A stretch of DNA of 64,000 bases from Tsuneonella mangrovi (GCF_002269345.1 NZ_CP022889.1:868001-932000), one strand, 5' to 3'; counted from the stretch's first letter, positions 55,247 to 64,000 are shown. Translations and numbers: made by a program. Notes: generated by a model not told the origin, from the letters alone.

Positions 55247-55930
55247 ATGACTGCCATTCCCTTCGACGCCGTGGGGTTCGACCTCGACGGCACCTTGCTC
55301 GACACGTTCCGCGATCTCGGGGCTGCAGTGAACCACGCGCTCGAGCTAGGCGGTTTCGAGCCCGTCCCGGTCGGCAGCTCGAAGGATCTGATCGGCGGCG
55401 GGGCGAAAATCATGCTCGCTCGCGCGGTTGAAGCGCAGGGCGGGCTGCCCGAGGAGGAGTTCCGCCCGCTCTACAAGGCGATGCTGGCATTCTATGCCCA
55501 GAACAATGCGGTCCACACGCGCCCGTACCCCGGCGTGCGCGAGACGCTCGACGCGCTCGACGCAATGGGAGTCAAGTCCGCCGTAGTGACCAACAAGTTC
55601 GAGGAATTCGCGCGCTCGATCCTCACCCAGATGGGCCTCGCCGAGCGCTTCGTGACGATCATCGGTGGCAATAGCCTGGGCAAGGGTCCGGACGGCAGCT
55701 TCCTCGCCAAACCCGCACCCGAACCGCTGTGGGCAGCGCAGGAGCGCTGCGGCGGCGGTCGGATGGCCTTCGTGGGCGACAGTTCCTACGACGTGAAGGC
55801 GGCACTCGCTGCGGGCGTTCCGGTGGTCGCGGCGGCCTATGGCTATTGCGACAAGCCTGCTGCCGAGCTCGGCGCGCACGCGGTAATCGATTCGCTCGAC
55901 CAGCTGGTCCCGGCGCTCGCTGCGCTCTGA
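55247..55930 (+). CDS. gph: HAD-family phosphatase, phosphoglycolate phosphatase-like
   Basis: 227 residues. HAD motif I FDLDGTLLDT at 11-20, motif II VVTNK near 105, motif III Lys in KPAPEP and motif IV FVGDSSYDVKAA. Cap domain about 20-90. Gph hydrolyses phosphoglycolate from DNA repair or oxygenation by-products; related phosphatases act on other substrates, so the specific name is provisional. Confidence 0.9.
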   Translation: MTAIPFDAVGFDLDGTLLDTFRDLGAAVNHALELGGFEPVPVGSSKDLIGGGAKIMLARAVEAQGGLPEEEFRPLYKAMLAFYAQNNAVHTRPYPGVRETLDALDAMGVKSAVVTNKFEEFARSILTQMGLAERFVTIIGGNSLGKGPDGSFLAKPAPEPLWAAQERCGGGRMAFVGDSSYDVKAALAAGVPVVAAAYGYCDKPAAELGAHAVIDSLDQLVPALAAL

Positions 55931-55962
55931 CGCTACGGCACCGCGACCTGTCGTTAGTGCGG

Positions 55963-56016
55963 TTGCAAGCGCTTGCGGAAAGTGCCACTGCCGCGCCACG
56001 TTTCCCTTTACGTAAA
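55963..56016. promoter_or_regulatory. Palindromes upstream of the SDR gene
   Basis: GCAAGCGCTTGC (55965-55976) is a perfect 12-bp palindrome within TTGCAAGCGCTTGCGG and resembles LacI-family operators. TTTACGTAAA (56007-56016) is a perfect 10-bp palindrome resembling half of a LiuR-type site. Both precede the ATG at 56036. Confidence 0.4.
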
Positions 56017-56035
56017 CCGAAGATCGGAGAGAGCC

Positions 56036-56965
56036 ATGACCATTTCCTTCAAGGACAAAGTCGCCATCGTGACCGGCGCAGGCGGCGGCCTGGGCCGCGA
56101 ATACGCGCTCGAGCTGGCGCGCCGCGGCGCGAAGGTCGTGGTCAACGATCTCGGCGGTTCGCGCGACGGCACCGGCCATTCCGACATGGCGCTCAAGGTG
56201 GTCGAGGAAATCAAGGCAGCCGGCGGCGAAGCGATGTCCAACGGCCACTCGGTCACCGAATACGACCAGATGGTCGAAATGGTCGCGCAGGCAAAGGAAA
56301 AGTGGGGCGGCGTCCACGTCCTGATCAACAATGCGGGCGTGCTGCGCGACAAGACATTCGCCAAGATGGAACCGGCAGACTTCGAATTCGTGCTCAAGGT
56401 TCACCTGACCGGCTCGGCGTTCGCCACCAAGGCGTGCTGGGAAACGATGCGCGAACAGTCCTATGGTCGCATCCTGATGACCGCTTCTTCCACCGGCCTG
56501 TTCGGCAACTTCGGCCAGGCCAACTACGGCGCGGCCAAGCTAGGCCTCGTCGGCCTTGCCAAGACGCTCCAGCTCGAAGGCGCAAAGTACAACATCCGCG
56601 TCAACTCGCTAAGCCCGGTAGCCGGCACGCGCATGACCGCGGACCTGTTCCCCGAAGAAGCCTTCAAGCTGTTCGACCCGGTGAACGTGGTACCGGCGGC
56701 GCTGTTCCTCGTCAGCGAGGATGCACCGACCAACGCGATCGTCGGCGCGGGCGCAGGCGGGTTCCACTCGGCATGGGTGGAAATGAACGAAGCCGTGTGG
56801 CTGCCCGAAGCAGAGCGTACCGTGGAAGGCTTTGCCGCGCATTGGGACCAGATCAGTTCGGAGACCAACCTCCACGCCCCGCAGTCGGGCTCGGACCAGT
56901 CGGCCGCGATCCTCAAGGCGATGCAGAAGGTCACCGGCACCGGCCCGTCGAGCGCACGCGGCTGA
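56036..56965 (+). CDS. SDR oxidoreductase, 3-hydroxyacyl-CoA dehydrogenase-like (HSD17B4 type)
   Basis: 309 residues. Cofactor loop VTGAGGGLGREYALELARRGA, VVNDLGG, NNAG, and the active site in ASSTGLFGNFGQANYGAAKLG. The inserted DLGGSRDGTGHS after strand 2 and the GAKYNIRVNSLSP segment match the dehydrogenase part of peroxisomal multifunctional enzyme type 2, which acts on long-chain or sterol-side-chain hydroxyacyl-CoAs. GGAGAGAG precedes the ATG. Confidence 0.9.
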   Translation: MTISFKDKVAIVTGAGGGLGREYALELARRGAKVVVNDLGGSRDGTGHSDMALKVVEEIKAAGGEAMSNGHSVTEYDQMVEMVAQAKEKWGGVHVLINNAGVLRDKTFAKMEPADFEFVLKVHLTGSAFATKACWETMREQSYGRILMTASSTGLFGNFGQANYGAAKLGLVGLAKTLQLEGAKYNIRVNSLSPVAGTRMTADLFPEEAFKLFDPVNVVPAALFLVSEDAPTNAIVGAGAGGFHSAWVEMNEAVWLPEAERTVEGFAAHWDQISSETNLHAPQSGSDQSAAILKAMQKVTGTGPSSARG

Positions 56966-56984
56966 TCGGCTTACCCACACCACC

Positions 56985-57044
56985 GTATTGACACACTAAT
57001 ACACTTCGGCGTATCGCTCCCCCATCCAACAGGGGAGGATACGC
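56985..57044 (+). promoter_or_regulatory. Operator-like GTATTG-N6-TAATAC and SD-sequestering hairpin
   Basis: GTATTG-N6-TAATAC at 56985-57002 has the same core and orientation as the PBP1A repeat at 1598-1621. It is followed by GCGTATC (57009-57015) and CTCCCC (57017-57022) pairing with GGGGAG (57032-57037) and GATACGC (57038-57044): a 13-bp stem with one bulged G and a 9-base loop. The GGGGAGG Shine-Dalgarno lies in the 3' arm. Confidence 0.5.
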
Positions 57045-57047
57045 TGT

Positions 57048-58121
57048 ATGTATTCCGACGACGACCTGCAGTCGGCGGTTGAATCCGGGGCATTGAGTGC
57101 CCAGGCCGCCGATGCATTCCGCGCTCATGTTTCCGCCCGGCACGAAATGCCGGCGGGCGACGAAGAGCATTTCCGGCTGATTACCGGCTTCAACGATATT
57201 TTCGTGACCATCGCCGCGGTGATGATTCTCGTCGCGATGGCGGGGATAGGCCAGGCGATCACGCCGTCGCTCGACGGTCCGCCGCCGTTCTCCGGCGCGC
57301 TGATCGCAATCGCCGCGTGGGGCATGGCCGAATTCTTCACCAAGAAGCGGCGCATGGCGCTGCCGAGCATCGTGCTGCTGCTGGCGTTCGTCGGCGGCGT
57401 GTTCGAAATGCTGCTCGGCTTCATGGTGATGGCATTCGGTGACATCGACCATCCCACCCGCGCGGTCACCATGTTGTTCGCCGGAATCCCGCTGCTCACG
57501 GCCGGGGCGGCATGGCTGCACTGGCGCAATTTCCAGGTGCCGATCACGGTTGCTGCCGGGGCTGCTGCCCTTGCTGCCACGGCGATCGCGCTGATTGTTG
57601 CGGTGGTCGGACCAGGCAATATTTCGCCCGACGGGTTCCTGCTCCCGCTGGTGTTCATTGCCGGGATCGGCGTGTTCGCCCTCGCCATGCGCTGGGACAT
57701 GAGCGATACCGCACGCCGCACCCGCCGCAGCGACGTCGCCTTCTGGCTGCACCTGCTGGCCGCACCGATGATTGCCCACCCGCTGTTCCATTGGCTGGGC
57801 GTGACCGGCGGCACCAACATCGGGCTTGCTTCGGTGATCGGGGTGCTGGTGGTCTACGTAGCGCTCGGCCTTGTCGCGCTGGCAATCGACCGCCGTGCGC
57901 TGCTGGTGTCCGCGCTGGCCTACGTACTGTTTGCGCTGACCTGGCTGTTCGACCGGTTCGGCGCGGTCGAACTCAACGTGGCGCTGACCGCGCTGGTGAT
58001 CGGCTCGGCGCTGCTGACGCTGTCGGCATTCTGGACACCGATCCGCCGCACGGTTGTCGAGCAGCTACCCGCAAACTTGCGCGAGCGCCTGCCCGCATCG
58101 GGGTTCGCACTCGCGGCGTGA
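57048..58121 (+). CDS. Polytopic membrane protein of unknown function
   Basis: 357 residues. A soluble N-terminus of about 45 residues (DDDLQSAVESGALSAQAADAFRAHV, resembling the DUF2157-type leader helices) precedes ten to eleven hydrophobic helices and a short C-terminal tail. No catalytic motif seen. The leader combines an operator-like element shared with PBP1A and a hairpin over the Shine-Dalgarno, implying regulated expression, perhaps under envelope stress. Confidence 0.8.
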   Translation: MYSDDDLQSAVESGALSAQAADAFRAHVSARHEMPAGDEEHFRLITGFNDIFVTIAAVMILVAMAGIGQAITPSLDGPPPFSGALIAIAAWGMAEFFTKKRRMALPSIVLLLAFVGGVFEMLLGFMVMAFGDIDHPTRAVTMLFAGIPLLTAGAAWLHWRNFQVPITVAAGAAALAATAIALIVAVVGPGNISPDGFLLPLVFIAGIGVFALAMRWDMSDTARRTRRSDVAFWLHLLAAPMIAHPLFHWLGVTGGTNIGLASVIGVLVVYVALGLVALAIDRRALLVSALAYVLFALTWLFDRFGAVELNVALTALVIGSALLTLSAFWTPIRRTVVEQLPANLRERLPASGFALAA

Positions 58122-58158
58122 CGGCATCGGAATCAGAATAAAATTGCATAAAAAGGTA

Positions 58159-58186
58159 TCCCCGCGCATCAATTGCGCGGGGATTT
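58159..58186 (+). terminator. Intrinsic terminator after the membrane protein
   Basis: TCCCCGCGCA-TCAAT-TGCGCGGGGA, a perfect 10-bp stem followed by TTT, 38 bases after the stop. Confidence 0.82.
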
Positions 58187-58213
58187 CGTTGTTAGGTGGA
58201 GTGCGTTACGGAG

Positions 58214-58840
58214 ATGGCCCTAGCAAAAGGTTTGGACTCGCTCGCGCGCAGGACGAAATCCGCGAGCTACGCGACATATGCAGTAATGGTATGCGCGGTC
58301 CTAATGGCCGGCCCAGAATTGCTTCAAGTATTTGGAATAGTCCGGCTCGACAGAGAAGGATCAGCCTTCGTCGTTTTGGTTTACAGTTTGGCCTCGTTGG
58401 CCTTCGTCTTCAGCCTGCTAATCTCGATCGCGCTTGTGTGTCGTTGGATATATCAGGCGCACGCCAACTTAAGAGCCGCCGGAATAGAGACAGAATTCAC
58501 GCCCGGTTGGGCGGTCGGTTGGTTTTTTGTTCCCATAGCCAATCTTGTTATGCCCTTCAAAGTAATGCGTGAACTTTGGAATTGCAGTCATATGATTGCA
58601 ATCCAATATGGCGGCGAGGGCGATGGCGAAATCAAGACATGGTGGGGGTGCTATCTCGCAAGCGGATTCCTCGGGTGGGCGAGCCAACCGAGTGGAAATA
58701 GTGGCAGCAGCTTTGACAACCTACTCACCCTTAGTATTACACTGCTTGCATTTACGAGTGCTTGGTATCTACAGAAAATCATGCGTGAAGTCAGCGAAGG
58801 CCAGCGGAACCAAATGAACGCGTCAGCTATTTTTTCCTGA
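58214..58840 (+). CDS. DUF4328 domain-containing membrane protein
   Basis: 208 residues. Hydrophobic helices near the N-terminus and about 50-70, then RWIYQAHANLRAAGIETEFTPGWAVGWFFVPIANLVMPFK-type core (about 82-121), the hallmark of DUF4328. Function unknown. G+C is visibly lower than in neighbouring genes, so it may be acquired. ATG at 58214 has GGAG too close; an in-frame GTG at 58196 is possible. Confidence 0.8.
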   Translation: MALAKGLDSLARRTKSASYATYAVMVCAVLMAGPELLQVFGIVRLDREGSAFVVLVYSLASLAFVFSLLISIALVCRWIYQAHANLRAAGIETEFTPGWAVGWFFVPIANLVMPFKVMRELWNCSHMIAIQYGGEGDGEIKTWWGCYLASGFLGWASQPSGNSGSSFDNLLTLSITLLAFTSAWYLQKIMREVSEGQRNQMNASAIFS

Positions 58841-58856
58841 CCAACTTGAATCGAAC

Positions 58857-59222
58857 TTAGTCCGTGACCGCTTTGACCAGCCGGCGCTCCATCGGGGCGA
58901 GGACGCCGCTCAATTCGTGACCGCGCTTCAGCACCTGCCCGTGTTCGCCGAACAGCGTCCACATACCCTGCCTGCCGCGCAATGCGGGGCGCTTTTCGAC
59001 CCTCGCCTGCGGACGCTCGGCGGTGCGGCGGAAGGCGGCAAAGGTCGCGCAATCCTTGGTAAAGTCCATCGCGTAGTCGCGCCATTCTCCGGCGGCGACC
59101 ATCCGGCCGTAGAGGTCGAGGATCTTCTGCAGCTCGTCGCGGGCAAACCCGACCTGGCCCGGTGTGCGACCGGGGAAGGAAACGACGGTACCGGGCAACG
59201 CTCCCCCGGAAGGCGGATTCAT
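58857..59222 (-). CDS. DUF2794 domain-containing protein
   Basis: 121 residues. VGFARDELQKILDLYGRMVAAGEWRDYAMDF near 24-54, RPALRGRQGMWTLFGEHGQVLKRGHEL and LAPMERRLVKAV match DUF2794, a family seen mainly in alphaproteobacteria next to metabolic or replication genes. No function known. Its ATG touches the cysE stop (TGATG), so the genes are coupled. Confidence 0.88.
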   Translation of the reverse strand: MNPPSGGALPGTVVSFPGRTPGQVGFARDELQKILDLYGRMVAAGEWRDYAMDFTKDCATFAAFRRTAERPQARVEKRPALRGRQGMWTLFGEHGQVLKRGHELSGVLAPMERRLVKAVTD

Positions 59223-59920
59223 CAGCGATCCGTCCCGCTACGCTTGGTCGGCGGGGTATCGCCGGTGACGGCGCGCAGCTCGGCGATCTCCGCCCGCAAG
59301 GCCGCGATATCGTCTTCCAGCTTGGCGACGCAGTCGCGGCTCGGCTCGCAGGGTTCGTCGCACGGGGTGCCGTAGGGAATGAATTCCTTGAGCCAATCTT
59401 CCGCGGGGACGAGCGTCGAGCGTGCCTTGAGGCCGATCATCGTTGCGCCTTCGGGCACATCGTCGGTTACCACAGCATTGGCCCCCACCCGCGCGCGGGC
59501 ACCGACAGTGATCGGGCCGATGATCTGGGCGCCCGAGCCGATGATGACGTTGTCCGCAATTGTCGGGTGCCGTTTGCCCTTCTTGCCGTTGGTCGGGTTG
59601 GTCCCGCCCAGCGTCACGCACTGATAGATCGTCACATTGTCACCGATTTCGGCGGTTTCGCCAATCACCGTGAAACCGTGGTCGATGAACAGGTTCCTGC
59701 CGATCGTCGCACCGGGATGGATATCGATTGCGGTCAGGAAGCGGCTGAAATGGTTCACCATGCGCGCCAGCAGGTAAAGTTTGGCTTCGTAGAGCCAGTG
59801 CGCGATGCGGTGCATGAACAGCGCCCAGACGCCCGGATAGAGCAGGATTTCCCACCGCGAATGCGGTGCGGGATCGCGCGCGCGGATCGAATCCAGGTAA
59901 CTGGTCAGCCCTTGGAACAT
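59222..59920 (-). CDS. cysE: Serine O-acetyltransferase
   Basis: 232 residues; acetyl-CoA dependent first step of cysteine synthesis. Left-handed beta-helix with HPGATIGRNLFIDHGFTVIGETAEIGDNV (about 67-95), TLGGTN and GKRHPTI. The C-terminal tail CDEPCEPSRDCVAKLEDDIAALRAEIAEL adds three cysteines and a coiled coil rather than the usual Ile terminus that docks CysK. ATG at 59920 (MFQGLTS). Confidence 0.93.
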   Translation of the reverse strand: MFQGLTSYLDSIRARDPAPHSRWEILLYPGVWALFMHRIAHWLYEAKLYLLARMVNHFSRFLTAIDIHPGATIGRNLFIDHGFTVIGETAEIGDNVTIYQCVTLGGTNPTNGKKGKRHPTIADNVIIGSGAQIIGPITVGARARVGANAVVTDDVPEGATMIGLKARSTLVPAEDWLKEFIPYGTPCDEPCEPSRDCVAKLEDDIAALRAEIAELRAVTGDTPPTKRSGTDR

Positions 59921-59963
59921 GAGGTGAATCCTCCCACCAAACCGCCACAATGGCAAGCCGAGG

Positions 59964-60572
59964 CTAAAACAGCCGCGGTTGCTCTGCCCCTTGCACCGCC
60001 TCCAGCGCATCGCGCCAGATCGACAGCGTCGACGGCACCTTGCGCTCCAGGGTCAGCCGGTCGATTGTTTCGACCAGCGCCTCGATCCCGGCAAAGCTGC
60101 GTTCTACGCGGGGCACGAGATAGGTAGGTGCGCCTTCGCCCAACGCAAGACCGCGCGCTTCGGCATGAACCCACAAAAGGTCCTCCACCATCGCGTCGTC
60201 GGGCACCCCGATTTCCAGGTGAAGCGCTGCGCCCATGCGGCTCCGCAGGTCCGGCAGGGCGATCTCCCACGGATCGCGGTCGGTAATAAGCAGCAGCGCA
60301 GTGCCGCTCTCTTGGGCTCGGTTCCAGCGGTGGAACAGCTCTGTTTCGTCGATAGCGTCGGCACCGTCGATCGTTTCGCCGCCTTGGGCAGCGAACCATC
60401 GGCCCAGCAGGCTCTTGCCCGAACGCGCCGGCCCCGCGAGTATTGCGGTACCGAACGGCCAATTGGCGGAGTCTCCAAGCGCTTCAACCGCCGCAGTGTT
60501 GGCATTGCCGATTACGATGCGGACCGGGTCGTCGGCCCGCCGCAATTCGAGCGGCAGGGCGATCTGGCCCAT
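59964..60572 (-). CDS. hdaA: HdaA, DnaA-related regulator of replication initiation
   Basis: 202 residues. N-terminal clamp-binding peptide QIALPLEL at 3-10, DnaA/AAA+ core with Walker A GPARSGKS near 47-54, and no C-terminal DNA-binding domain IV. Hda proteins with the sliding clamp stimulate DnaA-ATP hydrolysis. The ATG touches the stop of the upstream membrane-anchored gene (TAATG). Confidence 0.9.
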   Translation of the reverse strand: MGQIALPLELRRADDPVRIVIGNANTAAVEALGDSANWPFGTAILAGPARSGKSLLGRWFAAQGGETIDGADAIDETELFHRWNRAQESGTALLLITDRDPWEIALPDLRSRMGAALHLEIGVPDDAMVEDLLWVHAEARGLALGEGAPTYLVPRVERSFAGIEALVETIDRLTLERKVPSTLSIWRDALEAVQGAEQPRLF

Positions 60573-61849
60573 TAGCGGCTGATCGCGAGCGCGTTGCCAC
60601 CCTCGCGGACACTGAAGCCGCGCGAGCGGAGCGCACCGGCGAGCTCCGAGAGGCTGCCCCCATAGCTGACCGACATCACCGAAGTGCCGCCGATCGCGAG
60701 GCTGGAGGTAACGGCACCGCGCACGCCCGGGGTCGCCCTCACCGCTGCAATCGTCGCATCGACCGCGCCTGCGTTGGGCGTCGCAAACTGGACGACGTAG
60801 CGCGAGACGACAGCCACCGGCGCGGGAGTGGAGGCAGCAGTCGCGTCGCCCGGCAGGACTGCACCAGCGGCAACCGCGGCATCGCTCGCCTGGTCCATCG
60901 CCTGGGCAGCACGCCCGAGATTGATTAGCCGCTGGATCGCAGGGTCGATCTGCGGCGCACCGAAATTGAGCGTCGGATCGGGCTTGAGCTTCCCGTCGGT
61001 CAACGCCTGCTCATAGATCGTGTTGAAGCGTTCGACCGCCTTGCCGAGCATGTCCTGCAGTTCGGATGGACCCTGTGCGGTCATCTTGAAGCTGCCGAGA
61101 TAGGTGTTGTCGGGGCCGTAGCGCGCGGTGAAGGTCCCGTCGATCGGCCCGCCCGGCCAGCGATAGCGCAGGTCCGCCAGCGCCATCAGCACGTCGGTCG
61201 CGCCGAACTGGTCGAGAACGCCGCGCCACCAGGTGCGGCTCCGCCGCGTGATCTGGCCCGCAGTCAGAAGCAGCGAATCGCCGTTGGCCCCAGACGGCCG
61301 GACATAATCGATCCGGCTCCCGCCCGGCTGGTATTCGGCCCAGGCGCGCTGCCACGGGTTGCGCACTTCGTAGACCGTTTCGGTCCCCGCGCTGAACGTC
61401 ACCGGAATCAACAGCAGCGGGGCGGAACGCGGCCCGATTCCGCCCTTGCCGAGGAATGCCCCTGCGCGGGCATGGTCGAAACTGATCCCGAGCCGCGCGA
61501 TGTAGCGGTGCGGCCCCAGCTCCTCGCGTTGGATGACTACCGCCGACACCAGCGATTCGACCTGGCTTTCCGGAAGTGCGGGCCCGTTGAGCTTCTTCCA
61601 CGCCTTCTGGATCGCCAGCTTCCAGCCTTGCTGGCGCGCGTCCTGCGCGGTCTTGGCGGTAACATCGACATCGATCCCGCCGACATCGATATCGCTCGAC
61701 GAAGCGACTGCTGCGATCCCGCGATCGCCCGAGACCTGCGCGATCAGCGCGCGACCGGCGAAGACGGCCAAAGCCAGCCCGGCCAGCGCGAATATCGCTA
61801 AGAGGAACGTATGGCGCCGTGGGCGCGGGAGGGTCATCTGAAGGGCCAT
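60572..61849 (-). CDS. Membrane-anchored periplasmic protein (heavy-metal-associated-like C-terminus)
   Basis: About 425 residues. One anchor or signal segment ([21 protein letters not shown], about 14-34). The middle region ([27 protein letters not shown]) is DUF2066-like. The C-terminal 80 residues ([40 protein letters not shown]) fold like a ferredoxin/HMA repeat but without the metal-binding CxxC. Coupled to hdaA, an order seen in sphingomonads. Function unknown; start ATG 61849 or 61837. Confidence 0.75.
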   Translation of the reverse strand: MALQMTLPRPRRHTFLLAIFALAGLALAVFAGRALIAQVSGDRGIAAVASSSDIDVGGIDVDVTAKTAQDARQQGWKLAIQKAWKKLNGPALPESQVESLVSAVVIQREELGPHRYIARLGISFDHARAGAFLGKGGIGPRSAPLLLIPVTFSAGTETVYEVRNPWQRAWAEYQPGGSRIDYVRPSGANGDSLLLTAGQITRRSRTWWRGVLDQFGATDVLMALADLRYRWPGGPIDGTFTARYGPDNTYLGSFKMTAQGPSELQDMLGKAVERFNTIYEQALTDGKLKPDPTLNFGAPQIDPAIQRLINLGRAAQAMDQASDAAVAAGAVLPGDATAASTPAPVAVVSRYVVQFATPNAGAVDATIAAVRATPGVRGAVTSSLAIGGTSVMSVSYGGSLSELAGALRSRGFSVREGGNALAISR

Positions 61850-61919
61850 AGGGGAAAATTCAGGGCCTTTTGCCCAAACGGGCATGGAAATCCAAGCGCG
61901 AATGCGTAAGGCGGATGCC

Positions 61920-63026
61920 ATGTCGACGAATGGTCCGCCTCCCAAGTCCTACACCTACGAATCCGCCGGCGTCTCGATCGACGCGGGCAACGCGCTGGTC
62001 AAGGCGATCGGCCCGCTGGTCAAGGCCACCGCCCGCCCCGGTGCCGACAGCGAGATCGGCGGATTCGGCGGGTTCTTCGATCCGAAGGCGGCGGGATACA
62101 GAGATCCGCTGCTGGTTGCGGCCAACGACGGGGTGGGCACCAAGCTCAAGCTGGCGATCGATCACGATCGGCACGACAGCGTCGGGATCGACCTCGTCGC
62201 AATGTGCGTCAACGACCTGATCGTGCAAGGCGCGGAGCCGCTGTTCTTCCTCGATTACTTCGCCACCGGCAAGCTGGAGACCGGCGTGGCGGAACGGGTG
62301 GTGGCGGGCATCGCCAACGGCTGCAAGATCGCCGGCTGCGCGCTGATCGGCGGCGAAACGGCGGAAATGCCCGGCATGTATGCCGCCGGGGACTACGACC
62401 TCGCAGGTTTCTGCGTCGGCGCGGTCGAGCGCGGCGACCAGCTGACCGGCGACAAGGTCGCGCCCGGCCATGTGCTGCTCGGGCTTGCTTCGTCGGGCGT
62501 GCATTCGAACGGGTATTCGCTCGTCCGGCGGCTGGCCGAAGACATGGGCTGGCGGCTCGACCGCCCGGCCCTGTTCGACAACGAACGGCTGCTGATCGAT
62601 TGCCTGATCGAGCCTACGCGGATCTACGTCGCGAGCCTGCTGCCGGTGGTCCGCAGCGGACGGATCGACGCGCTGGCGCACATCACCGGCGGCGGGCTGC
62701 TCGAAAACATCCCGCGCGTGCTTCCTGCAGGCGCGCACGCGGTTGTCGACGCCGATGCGTGGGATCAGCCGCGACTGATGGCTTTCCTGCAGGCACAGGG
62801 CAACATCGAGCCGGGCGAGATGGCGCGCACGTTCAACTGCGGGATCGGCATGGTTGTGGCGGTCACCGCAGAAAATGCGCGCGAAGTCGCTGCCGAGCTC
62901 GAGGCGGCAGGCGAAGACGTGACGCGAATCGGCGAAGTCGTCGAAGGGCCGCGCGGTTGCACCGTACGCGGCGCGGCGGGCACTTGGTCGGGTCGTGAGG
63001 ATTGGGAAGCGCAGCACCTTGCCTGA
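61920..63026 (+). CDS. purM: Phosphoribosylformylglycinamidine cyclo-ligase
   Basis: 368 residues; AIR synthetase of purine synthesis. [16 protein letters not shown] at 13-28, the GGFGGFFD motif, [30 protein letters not shown] and [11 protein letters not shown] are diagnostic. The ATG at 61920 follows AGGCGG with good spacing. Stop overlaps the N-terminal region of purN. Confidence 0.97.
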   Translation: MSTNGPPPKSYTYESAGVSIDAGNALVKAIGPLVKATARPGADSEIGGFGGFFDPKAAGYRDPLLVAANDGVGTKLKLAIDHDRHDSVGIDLVAMCVNDLIVQGAEPLFFLDYFATGKLETGVAERVVAGIANGCKIAGCALIGGETAEMPGMYAAGDYDLAGFCVGAVERGDQLTGDKVAPGHVLLGLASSGVHSNGYSLVRRLAEDMGWRLDRPALFDNERLLIDCLIEPTRIYVASLLPVVRSGRIDALAHITGGGLLENIPRVLPAGAHAVVDADAWDQPRLMAFLQAQGNIEPGEMARTFNCGIGMVVAVTAENAREVAAELEAAGEDVTRIGEVVEGPRGCTVRGAAGTWSGREDWEAQHLA

Positions 63027-63972
63027 TCGTGCAAAGGTCGCCGTGCTTATCTCTGGCAGCGGGACCAATATGGCCGCGCTGCTCTATGCCAGCCGCCTGC
63101 CCGATGCCGCTTACGAGATCGTAGTCGTCGCGAGCAACGATCCCAGGGCCAAGGGGCTGGAACTCGCCACCGCCGAAGGCATCTCCACCTTTGCGCTGTC
63201 GCACAAGGGAATGCCGCGCGCCGAACACGATGCGGCGATGGACGCCGCCGTGCGCAAGAGCGGGGCGCAATACATCGCGCTGGCCGGATACATGCGTATC
63301 CTGACGCCGACCTTCGTGAACGACTGGGCTGGGCGGATGGTCAACATCCACCCTTCGCTATTGCCCAAGTACCCCGGTCTCGACACCCATGCGCGCGCGA
63401 TCGCGGCGGGCGACACGGCTGGCGGCGCGTCGGTGCACCTCGTCACCGAAGACCTCGACCTGGGCGAAATCCTTGGCCAGGTCGAGGTCGCCATTCGCCC
63501 GGGGGAAACACCCGACAGCCTCGCCGCGCGGGTGCTACTGGCCGAACACCAGCTCTATCCGCGCGTGCTCAACGCCTACGTTGCGCGCCCGTTCGATCCC
63601 GAATGGCTGGTGGCGCAAGTGCGCGAGCGGGCGATGGCGATGCCCGAAGCGGAAGAGACGGTCAGTCACGGGATGCCGTGCTTCGGGATTGTGAAAGGCA
63701 AGAAGTTCGCGTGGGTCAGCCTCGACCATCACGGCGACGGTAAGACTGCGCTGCTCGCCAAGATCAGCGGCGCGGACGAACAGGCGATGCTGGTCGAGCG
63801 CGACGCAGAGCGGTTCTATCGCCCGCCCTACTTCGGCGACGGGTGGATCGGCATCCGGTTGGACCTCGGCGATACCGATTGGGACGATATCGCTGCGTGG
63901 ATCGAGCGCAGCTGGCGCGCGGTCGCACCGAAGAAACTGACCAAGCTGGTGGACGCTGCCGACGCGTTCTGA
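63019..63972 (+). CDS. purN: Phosphoribosylglycinamide formyltransferase fused to an MmcQ/YjbR-like domain
   Basis: 317 residues from the TTG at 63019 (GGAAG 9 bases upstream, overlapping purM by 8); a GTG at 62995 is an alternative. Residues 1-195 are [16 protein letters not shown] at 10-21, catalytic Asn109, His111 ([12 protein letters not shown]) and Asp147. From about 199 an MmcQ/YjbR domain follows ([35 protein letters not shown], then [20 protein letters not shown]). E. coli PurN is about 210 residues, so the extra 110 residues are a true fusion. YjbR domains resemble CyaY/DNA-binding folds; role here unknown. Confidence 0.92.
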   Translation: MPDRAKVAVLISGSGTNMAALLYASRLPDAAYEIVVVASNDPRAKGLELATAEGISTFALSHKGMPRAEHDAAMDAAVRKSGAQYIALAGYMRILTPTFVNDWAGRMVNIHPSLLPKYPGLDTHARAIAAGDTAGGASVHLVTEDLDLGEILGQVEVAIRPGETPDSLAARVLLAEHQLYPRVLNAYVARPFDPEWLVAQVRERAMAMPEAEETVSHGMPCFGIVKGKKFAWVSLDHHGDGKTALLAKISGADEQAMLVERDAERFYRPPYFGDGWIGIRLDLGDTDWDDIAAWIERSWRAVAPKKLTKLVDAADAF

Positions 63973-64000
63973 CGGCAGCGCCTACCGGAGCCTAAGCCGC

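Overview
The window is a G+C-rich alphaproteobacterial chromosome segment. Gene content and order point to Sphingomonadales, most likely Erythrobacteraceae: rpmF-plsX-fabH-ihfA-merR, hisG-hisD-nusB-thiL-hppA, a split ATP-synthase operon atpHAGDC, a DUF2794-cysE-hdaA cluster, a SciP/DUF1153 protein, and the cobS/cobT pair with no other cobalamin gene in view. This placement rests on synteny and protein character read by eye. No rRNA, tRNA, CRISPR array, insertion sequence or phage was found; almost everything is chromosomal housekeeping with small accessory insertions.

Layout. 1-4.6 kb: 3'-truncated PBP1A, a leishmanolysin-like metalloprotease, cobS and an HxlR regulator, all on the minus strand. 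4.7-7.8 kb: a plus-strand detoxification-type operon (two VOC proteins, a DHFR/RibD-like reductase, a GFA protein, a GST) divergent from the HxlR gene. 7.8-11.3 kb: DnaJ-like gene divergent from bolA-pirin-SDR-alpha/beta hydrolase. 11.3-12.6 kb: accessory islet with a strikingly AT-rich membrane ORF. 12.6-19.3 kb: DUF2332, then hisG-hisD-nusB-thiL-hppA ending in a strong terminator. 19.4-24.2 kb: GNAT + JmjC-like pair, tesB, a PilZ-XRE fusion and a PAS-GGDEF protein with a degenerate catalytic motif. 24.2-27.4 kb: merR, ihfA, fabH, plsX, rpmF (minus). 27.6-30.0 kb: MAPEG, MBL hydrolase, and a CI/Cro-like module (S24 repressor divergent from a tiny HTH-like protein and a conserved-looking small protein). 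30.1-31.1 kb: tautomerase-TetR with a double operator on the promoter. 31.2-36.8 kb: minus operon fsa-cobT-nitroreductase-cysS-hydroxyacid dehydrogenase. 36.9-45.9 kb: priA, HxlR/azoreductase pair, GST, CPBP protease, Ada, DUF1203, a membrane-anchored S1C protease and a TauD-type dioxygenase. 46-51.2 kb: atpHAGDC and a SciP-like regulator. 51.2-58.9 kb: HNH protein, GST, glycosyltransferase, glmU, gph, an SDR and two membrane proteins. 58.9 kb-end: DUF2794, cysE, hdaA and a membrane-anchored protein on minus, divergent from purM-purN.

Regulation is the richest layer. Operator-like palindromes lie at the promoters of most of the regulator genes. Two operator cores recur at distant genes: GTATTG-N6-TAATAC at PBP1A and at the 57-kb membrane protein, and GGAAT-N3-ATTCC at the tautomerase and at fsa-cobT. 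Four genes (tesB, PilZ-XRE, the 40.3-kb GST, the 57-kb membrane protein) have their Shine-Dalgarno inside or beside a hairpin; the GST leader can also form a competing hairpin. The least-explained units are the CI/Cro-like module at 28.7-30.0 kb and the PilZ-XRE / degenerate-GGDEF locus at 22.3-24.2 kb with its run of perfect inverted repeats.
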